A DNA stretch of 64,000 nt from Polyangia bacterium (lineage in GTDB: Bacteria; Myxococcota_A; Polyangia; Nannocystales; Nannocystaceae), in the NCBI GenBank assembly GCA_030429545.1, contig JAUIFF010000001.1, forward strand, positions 655,599 to 719,598. Direction: 5' to 3'. The position numbers and the translations under genes were made by a program. The notes under the pieces were generated by a model. The model was not told the origin of the DNA, searched no databases, and worked only from the letters and a program-made list of their open reading frames with translations. Positions 1-8,407 of the stretch are shown here, piece by piece. Each line of letters begins with the position of its first letter. Positions within the stretch are counted from its first letter, which is position 1.

Positions 1-135
1 AGAATGCCACAACGGCCACAACGCGGGGATGATAGCGAATCGCAGCGGGCAGCGGAGCCCGTGTGCGCATGAACTTTTGGATCCCCACATCCGGCGAGTA
101 CTTGAATCTTCACGGACTTTCCCGTAACGAAACCT

Positions 136-2238
136 ATGGCCCACAACCGCTTTGTTGCATCCTCCTGTGCACTGCGACCGACATCCAAGCTCGGTCACGG
201 TTTTTTGACGGCGGTTTGGTTGTCTGTCGCCTGCGCCTCCGGATGTATGGACGACCCGCTGGCCAATGAAACGCTCGGCACCGCCGGGCCGCCAACCGGT
301 GGAACAACACCCTACGACCCGACCGACGGCGGCATGAGTGCGGGCTCGACCACGCAAACGACCGATCAATCCTCTGGCAGTGAGACCGACCCGACCGACG
401 ACCCGTCGACCACCGACCCGCTGCCGCCCCAGTGCGACGACAGCCTCAAACGTTGTGCATACACTTTTACCTACCCCAATGGCGGCGAACAGTCGGTCTC
501 GGTGATGGGGGACTACGCGGCCAACGGCTGGACCGAGGGGGTGCCCATGACATTGGTTGGTGATACATGGACCGCCGATGTCGATGTCCCGTGGGATACG
601 CAGGTCCAGTACAAATTTCGCCTCGATGGCGACAACTGGGTGCTCGACCCCAACAACCCCGACACCATCGACGATGGGTTTGGCGGCGAAAACTCGCTTT
701 TGAGCCCCATGACCTGCGACCCGTGGACCTGCGATTCGGGCATCATGGGCGACTTCGACTGGCGCGACAGCGTGATTTATTTTGTGTTTGTCGACCGGTT
801 TTTAAACGGCGACCCGCAAAACGACGGGCCGATCGGCGTCGAGTTTGCGGCTGACTTCCAGGGCGGCGACTGGGCCGGAGTGATCACCAAGATCGAGGAG
901 GGCTACTTCAACGAACTTGGGGTCAACACCCTGTGGATCTCGGTGCCTATGGACAACACCAACCAAAGCGGCAAGGGCGTTGGCGGCGATACCCACGACT
1001 ACAGCGCCTACCACGGCTATTGGCCGGTCGACCTAGAGGCCACCGAGGAGCACTTTGGCAGCCTCGAAACCCTCCAGCAGCTTGTCAATACCGCCCACGA
1101 GCATGAACTCAAGGTGATTTTTGACTACGCCATGAACCATGTGCACAGCGAATCTCCCGTGTACATGCAAAATCCCGGGTGGTTTTGGCCCAACGACAAT
1201 GGCCAGGGTGGCAACTGTGTGTGTGGCGAGGGCTGTGGCTGGGACGGCGAGCAGGGCAAGCGTTGCTGGTTCACCGACTACCTCCCCGACTTCAACTTTC
1301 AAAACAACGACGCCCGTGGATTTTCGGTCGACAACGCCATCAGTTGGGTGCTCGACACCGGGGCCGACGGGTTTCGCCTCGATGCCGTCAAACACATCGA
1401 AGACCAGTGGCTGCTCGACCTGCGGGCCCGGGTTGCCAGTGAGATCGAACCCAATACCGGTGAACACTTTTATATGGTCGGAGAGACATTTACTGGCGAT
1501 CGGGACACCATCAAATACTACGTGTCTCCGGCGATGCTCGACGGCCAGTTCGACTTTCCCCTGCGCATGGAAATCGCCAGCAAACTGCTGATGCGCCAGG
1601 GGTCGATGTCGGACTTAGAGGGGTTTATGAACGGCAACGATGGGTTTTACGGGGCCCAGAGCATCATGAGCACGTTCATTGGCAACCACGACATTCCGCG
1701 GGTGATTCACCTGGCCGAAGACGTGCCGCGTTGGGATAACCCGTGGGCAGACGGCAAGGACCAGGCCTGGGGTAACATCCCACCGTTGGTCGGCGGTAAC
1801 TCGGCCTACGAGCGGGTGGCGACTGGCTTTACCCTGCTGCTGACAACACCCGGTGCGCCACTGATTTACTACGGCGACGAGGTTGGGCTACCGGGTGCGG
1901 GCGACCCAGATAACCGGCGGATGATGCAGTGGTCCGACTATTCGAGCGGGCAAACCATGTTGCTCGAGCACGTCAAAAAGCTCGGAGCGATTCGGGCAAA
2001 CCACTCGTCGACCCGCCGGGGGGCACGACAACCGATTTCGGCCGACGCTGACACCATGGTCTACAAGATGTCCCATGGTTCAGATGAAATCTTTGTCGCG
2101 CTCAACCGCAGCGACGCACAGGTCATGGTGGGAGGACTGCCCGGCGGAAGTTTGCTCGATGAAATCAGCGGTGAGGTGCTCAACGGTCCGACAGTGAGCG
2201 TGCCGCCCCGGGGCTCACGGGTGTTGGTGGTCCAGTAA
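136..2238 (+). CDS. Secreted GH13 alpha-amylase-family glycoside hydrolase, lipoprotein
   Basis: Predicted surface lipoprotein of 700 aa that hydrolyses or rearranges alpha-glucans. A hydrophobic stretch (about 22-36) ends in the lipobox ACASGC (Cys37). A Thr/Gly/Ser/Asp linker runs to about residue 95, followed by a starch-binding/E-set-like beta domain (about 105-200, with 'MGDYAANGW' and 'YKFRLDGDNW'). The GH13 barrel starts near 'DSVIYFVFVDRF'. All four family motifs are visible: region I DYAMNH (~330), region II GFRLDAVKH with the nucleophile Asp (~415), region III GETF with the acid/base Glu (~450), and region IV NHD (~517). The fold and secretion are well supported; substrate specificity (amylase, neopullulanase or maltogenic) is not. 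The linker style is typical of Nannocystineae lipoproteins. Confidence 0.93.
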   Translation: MAHNRFVASSCALRPTSKLGHGFLTAVWLSVACASGCMDDPLANETLGTAGPPTGGTTPYDPTDGGMSAGSTTQTTDQSSGSETDPTDDPSTTDPLPPQCDDSLKRCAYTFTYPNGGEQSVSVMGDYAANGWTEGVPMTLVGDTWTADVDVPWDTQVQYKFRLDGDNWVLDPNNPDTIDDGFGGENSLLSPMTCDPWTCDSGIMGDFDWRDSVIYFVFVDRFLNGDPQNDGPIGVEFAADFQGGDWAGVITKIEEGYFNELGVNTLWISVPMDNTNQSGKGVGGDTHDYSAYHGYWPVDLEATEEHFGSLETLQQLVNTAHEHELKVIFDYAMNHVHSESPVYMQNPGWFWPNDNGQGGNCVCGEGCGWDGEQGKRCWFTDYLPDFNFQNNDARGFSVDNAISWVLDTGADGFRLDAVKHIEDQWLLDLRARVASEIEPNTGEHFYMVGETFTGDRDTIKYYVSPAMLDGQFDFPLRMEIASKLLMRQGSMSDLEGFMNGNDGFYGAQSIMSTFIGNHDIPRVIHLAEDVPRWDNPWADGKDQAWGNIPPLVGGNSAYERVATGFTLLLTTPGAPLIYYGDEVGLPGAGDPDNRRMMQWSDYSSGQTMLLEHVKKLGAIRANHSSTRRGARQPISADADTMVYKMSHGSDEIFVALNRSDAQVMVGGLPGGSLLDEISGEVLNGPTVSVPPRGSRVLVVQ

Positions 2239-2314
2239 ACCCGACAAAAACGGCAATCGTGGTCGAGGGCACACCCTGCGCATCTGTGGGCGTGGGGTGT
2301 CGTATGATCAATTG

Positions 2315-2800
2315 ATGGGGCGGTTTTTGGGTTCAATCGCAATTTTGATGTTGGTTTGCGGCTGCGAGGAGGACCTGCCTCCGCCTGAATGCGGCGACGG
2401 TGAGGTCGCGATCGAAGGCGAAATCGACGGCATGGCAGTGATGGCTCGAACTGACCAAACCTATGGGCACGGGTTTGCCAACGGGCCTTCGGGCGGCATG
2501 GAGCTCAGCATGGTCAACGCCGAGGAACGGGTCGAAATCTTCATCGACTCCCTGATCTTCGACGGTGGCACCGGCGATGCCCGAGGTGTGGTCAGCCTGT
2601 TTTCGGGGCCCGAACTCATTTCCTATGGAACTTGCGCCGACGATGGCTTTAGTGGCTCGCTCACCATTGACGCCGACATGGGCCCCAAGAAAATATCGTT
2701 TGTCATCCGTGACCTGCGAAAAGACGGCGATTGCAATCAGCCCGTTGTCGAGGGGACCCTGCGCGGGTGCTACCTCGCTCGTATGCCGCCACCGGAGTAG
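2315..2800 (+). CDS. Small lipoprotein of unknown function
   Basis: Predicted lipoprotein of about 161 aa. The ATG at 2315 is chosen because it directly precedes a short signal peptide ending in the lipobox LVCGC; an in-frame GTG at 2297 would only add six residues. The mature part starts with an acidic/proline segment, then a beta-rich domain with paired cysteines and Gly/Asp-rich turns, and resembles no family I can name. It lies 76 bp after the amylase and converges with rtcR, sharing an A/T-flanked hairpin terminator. Confidence 0.7.
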   Translation: MGRFLGSIAILMLVCGCEEDLPPPECGDGEVAIEGEIDGMAVMARTDQTYGHGFANGPSGGMELSMVNAEERVEIFIDSLIFDGGTGDARGVVSLFSGPELISYGTCADDGFSGSLTIDADMGPKKISFVIRDLRKDGDCNQPVVEGTLRGCYLARMPPPE

Positions 2801-2803
2801 CGG

Positions 2804-2829
2804 AAAAACAGTGCAGCTACACTATTTTT
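2804..2829. terminator. Bidirectional terminator between convergent genes, containing the iterated palindrome
   Basis: Five A residues (2804-2808), the short stem AGTG/CACT with loop CAGCTA, then five T residues (2825-2829) form an A/T-flanked hairpin readable in both directions. It separates the lipoprotein gene from the convergent rtcR, whose stop codon lies inside it. The stem-loop contains the motif TGCAGCTACA (2812-2821). Confidence 0.55.
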
Positions 2830-4447
2830 GGGCGCGTCCGTGAATGCGCTTCCACGACAGGTCAAACTTGGCTAGGTACTTGCGGAGGCGGTCGGCATCG
2901 TTGGTGGTTTTGCGCAGCTTACGACTGGCCGAAAACAGCACACGGCCAGCCTCTGATAGGTTTTTGGCAGTTTTACACACGCGTAGGACGTCGGCGAGTT
3001 GGACCCGGTCAAAACGGTCGAGTTGGGCGATGGCCTCGCGGTCGAGGAATTCTTGTAACAGCAAGCTATCGTTGCCGGCCTGGCGGTTGTGTAGCCCACT
3101 TTGGTCGGCATCGTCCCAGTCCCGCCGCAGTCGGCCGATTTCCTCTTCGACCACACTTGTGTTGATGCGACCACCCGGTGCCAGTGTGGCCATGCGTTCA
3201 ACCGCCGCCGTGAGGTCGCGAAAGTTGGCATACCAACGACCATCGGGCGAGCTGGCAAACTGCAAAAACGCTTGGCGAGCGGCGCGGTTGATGGTGAGTC
3301 GCGTTCCCATTTGCTGGGTTTGACGTTCGAGTTCAAAGTCGAGGTTGGGCTCGATATCCTCGCTGCGTTCACGCAAGCCCGGCAGGCGAAACGTCCACAG
3401 GTTGATACGTGCAAGCAAATCCTCACGAAATGTTCCTGCATGTACAGCTTTTCGCAGGTCGCGGTTGGTGCCCGCGATCAACTGAAAATCACTGGTGACT
3501 TCGCGATCGCTGCCGACCGGTAAAAACCGATGGTCCTCGATGGCCCGCAGCAACATCGCCTGTTCGTCGAGCCCGAGCTCGCCGATTTCATCTAAAAACA
3601 AGAGCCCACCGTCGGCCGATTTGAGCACACCGGTGCGTGCACCCCCGGCCCCGGTAAAGGCCCCGCGGACATGTCCAAACAGGGCAGACATGGCCGTGTC
3701 GCCACGCAACGTCGCACAGTTGATTTCGACAAACGGACCTTCGAGTTGTCGGCGTTGGCGTTTGAGGTCATAGATTCTACGGGCGAGGCGAGTTTTGCCC
3801 GCACCCGTTGGCCCAGTGATGAGAACGGGCGCCCGGGAGCGGGCGGCGACCTGTTCGATCTGCGCAATCAAATGGTTGAATGCGGGGCTCTGGGTGGCAA
3901 TACCGGCCTTGAGCAGGGATAGACCGGCGGCCTGGTCACGGCCAAACCGCGAGGCGATTTGATCGTACTTTGAGAGGTCGAGGTCGATCACCCGGTAGGT
4001 ACCCGGGTCACCGCGATGGCGTGGTGGCGGGGGCGAGGTTTGCAGCAGCCGCGCCGGAAAATAGCGGGCTTCGGTCAACAAAAACAAACAGATCTGGGCG
4101 ACGTGGGTGCCGGTGGTGATATGGATGTAGTAGTTCTCTTCTTCGGGATTAAATGTATATTCATGGGAAAAGTCGAGGAGGCTGGCAAACACCTGTTCGA
4201 AGTCCCACGGGTCGTCGAACATAATTTCGTGACACCGGGCTTTTGTCTCGGGCGACATCTGCATAAAATCGTCGCGGACGATGTGCGCGAGCGAGGCCCA
4301 CCTTGGCGTGTGCAGCAGTTCAAACCGGTCGACCAAGAAGTCGTCGTGACGGGCGAGGTCGACCGTCGGTCGCCAACGTTCCCAGCGTCGACCGGCCCCC
4401 GAGTCGAGGGTTGTCCCGAGCAGACCGATGACTACATTTCGCGCCAT
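2822..4447 (-). CDS. rtcR: RtcR: sigma-54-dependent activator of the RNA-repair operon
   Basis: Bacterial enhancer-binding protein (541 aa) that in characterised bacteria senses damaged RNA or its products and activates rtcBA with RNA polymerase-sigma-54. The N-terminal half (1-180) matches the RtcR/CARF-type sensor ('VVIGLLGTTLD', 'HITTGTHVAQICLFLL'). The AAA+ domain has Walker A GPTGAGKT (~212-219), the sigma-54 contact loop GAFTGA (~262-267) and Walker B LLFLDEIGEL (~280). The C-terminus (~485-541) is a DNA-binding helix region. The gene is divergent from rtcB, and the 159-bp gap holds a -24/-12-like promoter. Length and domain order are as expected. Confidence 0.95.
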   Translation of the reverse strand: MARNVVIGLLGTTLDSGAGRRWERWRPTVDLARHDDFLVDRFELLHTPRWASLAHIVRDDFMQMSPETKARCHEIMFDDPWDFEQVFASLLDFSHEYTFNPEEENYYIHITTGTHVAQICLFLLTEARYFPARLLQTSPPPPRHRGDPGTYRVIDLDLSKYDQIASRFGRDQAAGLSLLKAGIATQSPAFNHLIAQIEQVAARSRAPVLITGPTGAGKTRLARRIYDLKRQRRQLEGPFVEINCATLRGDTAMSALFGHVRGAFTGAGGARTGVLKSADGGLLFLDEIGELGLDEQAMLLRAIEDHRFLPVGSDREVTSDFQLIAGTNRDLRKAVHAGTFREDLLARINLWTFRLPGLRERSEDIEPNLDFELERQTQQMGTRLTINRAARQAFLQFASSPDGRWYANFRDLTAAVERMATLAPGGRINTSVVEEEIGRLRRDWDDADQSGLHNRQAGNDSLLLQEFLDREAIAQLDRFDRVQLADVLRVCKTAKNLSEAGRVLFSASRKLRKTTNDADRLRKYLAKFDLSWKRIHGRAQK

Positions 4448-4564
4448 AGCTAGGATAGTCTCGTATCAACTTTGATAAATCTAGCTAAGAACGTAGTTAA
4501 TATCCTTCTCAGTCAAATTTCGTAAAGCAATGAAATTAGAAGTTCTTTTATGCTTTCGACCAGC

Positions 4565-4580
4565 TGACACCAAGCCTGCA
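4565..4580 (+). promoter_or_regulatory. Sigma-54 (-24/-12) promoter for rtcBA
   Basis: TGACAC followed by five bases and CTGCA matches the sigma-54 consensus TGGCAC-N5-TTGCW, with the diagnostic GC at 4578-4579 spaced correctly from the -24 element. One -24 base deviates (GA instead of GG). Initiation would fall near 4590, just before the GGGGCGAGGAGA ribosome-binding stretch and the ATG at 4607. The divergent rtcR encodes the matching activator. Confidence 0.72.
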
Positions 4581-4606
4581 ATAGCTATGGGGCGAGGAGA
4601 CTGAAA

Positions 4607-5983
4607 ATGTCCAACGGATCGAAACACGAAGTCGACACCAAGCGTGCCAACAAGGTTGAGCGGGAAGCCCGCAAGGCCGAGAAGAAGGCCGCCAAGCAGG
4701 CCAAGAAGTTGGAGGCCAAGGCCAATCGCCTGCGGGCCCGTGCCGCTGCCGGTGAGACCGTGTACGAGGTCGATTGTCCCGAGGGGGCGCGGCCGATCAA
4801 GCGTTGGACCCGGGGTGTCCCCGTTGAAGATGCGGCCCTGCGTCAGTTGGCGAATGTCGCCCGACTTCCGTTTATCCACGGTTGGGTGGCCGCGATGCCA
4901 GATGTCCATTGGGGCATGGGTGCAACCGTCGGTTCGGTGATTCCCACGGCCGGAGCTATCGTACCGGCCGCGGTCGGTGTCGATATCGGTTGTGGAATGA
5001 TGGCTGTACAAACATCGCTGTCGGCCGATGACCTGCCGGAGTCGCTCGGGCATGTCCGCGCCGCGATTGAGCGTGCTGTCCCGCATGGCCGCACCAGCGG
5101 TGGTCGCCGTGGCGACCGCGGTTCGTGGGGCGAGGTCCCGACCAAGGTTGGCGACACCTGGGTTTCAAATGGCCTAAAGGACCGGTTTGAAAAAATCTGC
5201 GACAAGCACCCCAAGATCGCCAAATCCAACCACGTGAACCACCTGGGTACGCTCGGGACGGGCAACCACTTTATCGAGGTGTGCCTCGACGAAGCTGAGC
5301 GTGTGTGGGTAATGCTGCACAGCGGTTCGCGTGGGGTCGGCAACCGGATTGGCTCGCACTTCATTGCGCTTGCCAAGGAGGATATGCGCCGGTGGTTTAT
5401 CAACCTGCCCGACGACAACCTGGCCTACTTCCCCGAGGGGACCGAGCACTTCGACGACTATGTCGAGGCGGTTTCGTGGGCCCAGGACTTTGCCCGGCAA
5501 AACCGTGAGTTGATGATGGACGCAACCCTCAAAGCCCTGGCCCAGTGCCGCGGTATCCGGCCGTTTGAAACCGGCTTGCAGGCGGTCAACTGTCACCACA
5601 ACTATGTGGTCCGCGAGCGGCATTACGGCGAGGATGTGTTTGTCACCCGCAAGGGGGCCGTGCGTGCCGGTTTAGGCGAGTACGGCATCATCCCCGGGAG
5701 CATGGGTGCCCGCTCGTACATCGTGCGTGGCAAGGGCAACCCGGAGAGCTTTTGTTCGTGCTCGCACGGGGCCGGTCGGGCAATGTCGCGGTCGGAGGCC
5801 AAGCGTCGGTTTACGGTCGAGGACCATAAAAAGGCGACCGAAGGTATCGAGTGCCGCAAGGACGAGGGCGTGATCGATGAGACCCCCGCGGCCTACAAGC
5901 CGATCGATGCCGTGATGGCAGCTCAGGCCGATTTGGTCGAAGTTGTGCATACCCTGCGGCAGGTTATCTGCATCAAGGGATAA
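4607..5983 (+). CDS. rtcB: RtcB: RNA 3'-phosphate / 2',3'-cyclic phosphate ligase
   Basis: GTP- and Mn-dependent RNA ligase joining 3'-phosphate or 2',3'-cyclic phosphate ends to 5'-OH ends, as in tRNA and rRNA break repair. Visible landmarks are the metal-binding DIGCGM (~126-131), GNHFIEV, HSGSRGVGN, NCHHNYV and the guanylylation-site segment SHGAGR (~385). At 458 aa it is about 50 aa longer than typical; the extra is an N-terminal Lys/Ala/Glu-rich, probably helical arm (residues 1-45). The ATG at 4607 has a strong purine-rich RBS at 4589-4600. First gene of rtcBA. Confidence 0.96.
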   Translation: MSNGSKHEVDTKRANKVEREARKAEKKAAKQAKKLEAKANRLRARAAAGETVYEVDCPEGARPIKRWTRGVPVEDAALRQLANVARLPFIHGWVAAMPDVHWGMGATVGSVIPTAGAIVPAAVGVDIGCGMMAVQTSLSADDLPESLGHVRAAIERAVPHGRTSGGRRGDRGSWGEVPTKVGDTWVSNGLKDRFEKICDKHPKIAKSNHVNHLGTLGTGNHFIEVCLDEAERVWVMLHSGSRGVGNRIGSHFIALAKEDMRRWFINLPDDNLAYFPEGTEHFDDYVEAVSWAQDFARQNRELMMDATLKALAQCRGIRPFETGLQAVNCHHNYVVRERHYGEDVFVTRKGAVRAGLGEYGIIPGSMGARSYIVRGKGNPESFCSCSHGAGRAMSRSEAKRRFTVEDHKKATEGIECRKDEGVIDETPAAYKPIDAVMAAQADLVEVVHTLRQVICIKG

Positions 5984-5989
5984 GTCGCG

Positions 5990-6021
5990 TAGGTGCCAGT
6001 ACAAGTGCGTGCTGGCACCTA
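5990..6021 (+). promoter_or_regulatory. Perfect 10-bp hairpin between rtcB and rtcA
   Basis: TAGGTGCCAG (5990-5999) pairs exactly with CTGGCACCTA (6012-6021) around a 12-nt loop. It starts seven bases after the rtcB stop and lies 25 bases before rtcA. No U-tract follows, so an intra-operon RNA structure tuning rtcA expression, or an mRNA-stability element, fits better than a plain terminator. Confidence 0.6.
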
Positions 6022-6046
6022 TTTGTAGATTCAAGGATTACCAGCG

Positions 6047-7096
6047 ATGTCAAACAATTGGATTAACGAAAACCAGGAACTTATCGAAATCGATGGCTCC
6101 TATGGTGAGGGCGGTGGCCAGATTTTGCGGACCTCGGTTGCGCTTTCGTTGGTGACCCAACGCCCTGTGCGGATCAAGAACATTCGGGCCAAGCGCAACA
6201 AGTCGGGACTTCTGCGCCAGCACCTCACCGCTGTACTTGCAGCTGCAAAGATTGGCAATGCCGAACTCACCGGCGCCGAGCTGCGCAGCAACACGTTGAC
6301 GTTTCGTCCGGGTAAGGTCCGCCACGGCAAGTACCACTTTGCCGTCGGCTCGGCCGGTAGTGCAGCCCTCGTGTTTCAGACGGTCCTGTACCCGTTGCTT
6401 TCGACCCCCGGTAAATCGCAGATCGTGTTTGAGGGCGGTACCCACAACCAAAAAGCTCCGCCGTTTGACTTTTTGGAGCGGGCGTTTTTGCCGTTGCTTA
6501 CGCGCATGGGCGCCAAGGTAAAGTTGTGTCTACATCGACGTGGATTTTATCCGGCCGGTGGGGGTTGTATGACCGCCGAGATCGAGGGCGGCGACCTGCG
6601 TTCGTTGTCGTTGCTCGAGCGCGGGCCCATCACCTCGCGGCGCGCCCGGGCGCTGGTGGCCAACTTGCCGGCCAACATCGGCAATCGCGAGATCAAAGAA
6701 ATTTGCAAGAAGCTCGAGTGGACCCGCGAGGAGGCGAAGGCCGAGGTTGTCCAGTCCGACGGGCCCGGTAACGTGGTGGTTTTGGAGGTGGCTTCGGAGC
6801 ACTGCGCCGAGGTGTTCACCGGGTTTGGTGCCCGTGGCAAGCGTTCCGAGGAGGTCGCCCGCGAGGCGATTCGCGAGCTGCGGGCCTATCTCGATAGCGG
6901 GGTGCCGGTTGGCGAGCACTTGGCCGATCAGCTGCTGATTCCCATGGCCCTGGCCGGGAAGGGAAGCTTTCATACGGTACCGCTAACCGACCATACGACC
7001 ACGAATATCGAGTTGGTGCGCTACCTTTTAGGCGTCGAAATCGATGTCAACACGCGCCCCCACAACGGTACGGTTCGGGTCGATGTTCGCCGCTGA
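6047..7096 (+). CDS. rtcA: RtcA: RNA 3'-terminal phosphate cyclase
   Basis: ATP-dependent cyclase converting RNA 3'-phosphate to 2',3'-cyclic phosphate. It is 349 aa, close to the usual ~340. Family signatures are 'GSYGEGGGQILRTSVALS' at the N-terminus, 'LLRQHLTAV', 'EGGTHN' and 'GFYPAGGG'. The C-terminal 'TDHTTTNIELVRYLL' carries the conserved His region used for adenylylation in this family. Co-transcribed with rtcB. Imperfect echoes of its last codons (TRP..VDVRR then stop) recur about 195 and 375 bp downstream, in the scarred region before 7534. Confidence 0.95.
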   Translation: MSNNWINENQELIEIDGSYGEGGGQILRTSVALSLVTQRPVRIKNIRAKRNKSGLLRQHLTAVLAAAKIGNAELTGAELRSNTLTFRPGKVRHGKYHFAVGSAGSAALVFQTVLYPLLSTPGKSQIVFEGGTHNQKAPPFDFLERAFLPLLTRMGAKVKLCLHRRGFYPAGGGCMTAEIEGGDLRSLSLLERGPITSRRARALVANLPANIGNREIKEICKKLEWTREEAKAEVVQSDGPGNVVVLEVASEHCAEVFTGFGARGKRSEEVAREAIRELRAYLDSGVPVGEHLADQLLIPMALAGKGSFHTVPLTDHTTTNIELVRYLLGVEIDVNTRPHNGTVRVDVRR

Positions 7097-7534
7097 AGTG
7101 TGTGCGAGGAGCCCGTGGATTTTCTCGACCTGCCGCCTCACGTGTCGATTTTGTCGACGCGCCTCGCAAAACTTGAAGTACCACCAGTACAACTGCGTTT
7201 CACGAACCGCGTCCTCGACAAACTCTTCTGCGCGAGGCGACGCGCGAGAAAAACCACGCGTTGCTAGCAGCCCGTGGGCTTCGCACAGGTCGGCCTAAAT
7301 GTTCGCTGCTGACCTGTGGTCGTCACTAGTATATGCATGTACATCGGGCCACCGGGGCCGAGCTTGCGGCGCAGCGGGGCCTTGTACGGGCCGGCACAGT
7401 CGATTCAGGGCTGTTGTGTGGGCCCGTAGGCGTATATCGACACGCTCGACTACGGCGCCGGTCGATGTTCGCCGCTAGCGTGCATTGATTGTTGGCATCT
7501 TCGTACAACTCGGCTTGATGCCCACGACTCGCTG
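7097..7534. repeat. Gene-free scar: decayed copies of flanking gene ends plus a dispersed repeat
   Basis: 438 bp without a credible gene. The rtcA terminal sequence (GATGTTCGCCGCT and stop) is echoed near 7288-7302 and again at 7440-7475, where the frame still reads TRSTTAPVDVRR and stop. The 3' end of the minus-strand lipoprotein gene (from 7535) is echoed at 7321-7390: RRKL, then after a one-base slip VHAYTSD. Between them, on the minus strand at about 7113-7300, lies a segment similar to 41360-41519. The picture is repeated local duplication followed by decay. Confidence 0.6.
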
Positions 7535-8350
7535 TTAGTCGCTGGTATATGCATGTAAACCGGGCACGACCGCGGTGAGCTTGCGGTTGATTTCGCGGCG
7601 CAGCGCGGCATCGAGTGCGGGTTGCACGACTGCTGCTGTCTCGCCGTCGACCTCAACCTCGATTTCGATAAAACACAGCCCTCGGCGCGTACCCATGATT
7701 TGGGCGGCGATATGCCCGGAAAAACGACCGCCTGAGGCCCGCTGCGGGTCGCTGCCGACAATCGAGGTTTCGCCGAGCAGCACGAGCAGGCGACCGCCAG
7801 CTACAATGTCGCGGATCCCCATGAGCAGGGCTCCGGCGACATTGTTGGGTTTGTGCGGCATACTCGATGAAGATGCAACGAATGTTTCGCGGACGTGGGC
7901 GAGCATGCGAACAAACAGTGGACTGCTGCGTTCGAGAAACGGATCGATGGTTGGCTCCGGGGTGACCTTGCCATCTTCAAGTTGCATGCGAGGACGTTTG
8001 GCCACGAAAAATCGCAACAGTTGACCATCGATAATCGGTAGTCGCAGACCGTTTTTTGGCGCGAGCTCGGCGGGACAGGCGATTGGCTTTTCGAGAACCT
8101 CAGGCGGGGGAAGGGCGTGAAACACCGCTGCGAGTTGCTGGCGAAATGCCTCGACCCGCTGCTCAGGGGTGCCCGACTCGTCTGGCGTGGGTGCCTGAGG
8201 GCTGTCTGGTTTGGGTTGTGTCGACTTTATCTGCTGGCGATTGGGCTCGATGTTTTTGGCGGTTGTGGGGGCTGGGTCAGGAGCGTTGCCGGAGCAACCG
8301 ATTGCCAGGCTGAGCAGCCACAAACACGCCAAGGTCGTTCGCACCGGCAA
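7535..8350 (-). CDS. Lipoprotein of unknown function
   Basis: A 271-aa predicted lipoprotein. The N-terminal signal peptide ends in LAIGC, followed by a Pro/Thr/Lys/Gln-rich spacer (about 22-65). The remaining ~200 aa form a mixed alpha/beta domain with no motif I can tie to a family. The listed start is TTG at 8350; GTG at 8344 is an alternative and no clear RBS decides. Upstream and divergent is another lipoprotein gene. A decayed copy of its final ~20 codons lies ~200 bp downstream. Confidence 0.7.
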   Translation of the reverse strand: MPVRTTLACLWLLSLAIGCSGNAPDPAPTTAKNIEPNRQQIKSTQPKPDSPQAPTPDESGTPEQRVEAFRQQLAAVFHALPPPEVLEKPIACPAELAPKNGLRLPIIDGQLLRFFVAKRPRMQLEDGKVTPEPTIDPFLERSSPLFVRMLAHVRETFVASSSSMPHKPNNVAGALLMGIRDIVAGGRLLVLLGETSIVGSDPQRASGGRFSGHIAAQIMGTRRGLCFIEIEVEVDGETAAVVQPALDAALRREINRKLTAVVPGLHAYTSD

Positions 8351-8407
8351 AATATAACTGGATAGGCGACGCGAAAAAATCGCTGAGTGTGGTGGTACGC
8401 TCAGGTC

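Noticed and set aside
1..135. Short reading frame from 63 overlapping the amylase start
   Set aside because: 68 aa in another frame with no RBS or motif; the amylase frame has a signal peptide.
7321..7560. Insertion-sequence remnant
   Set aside because: The repeated text matches the flanking gene ends, not transposase or terminal inverted repeats; local duplication explains it better.
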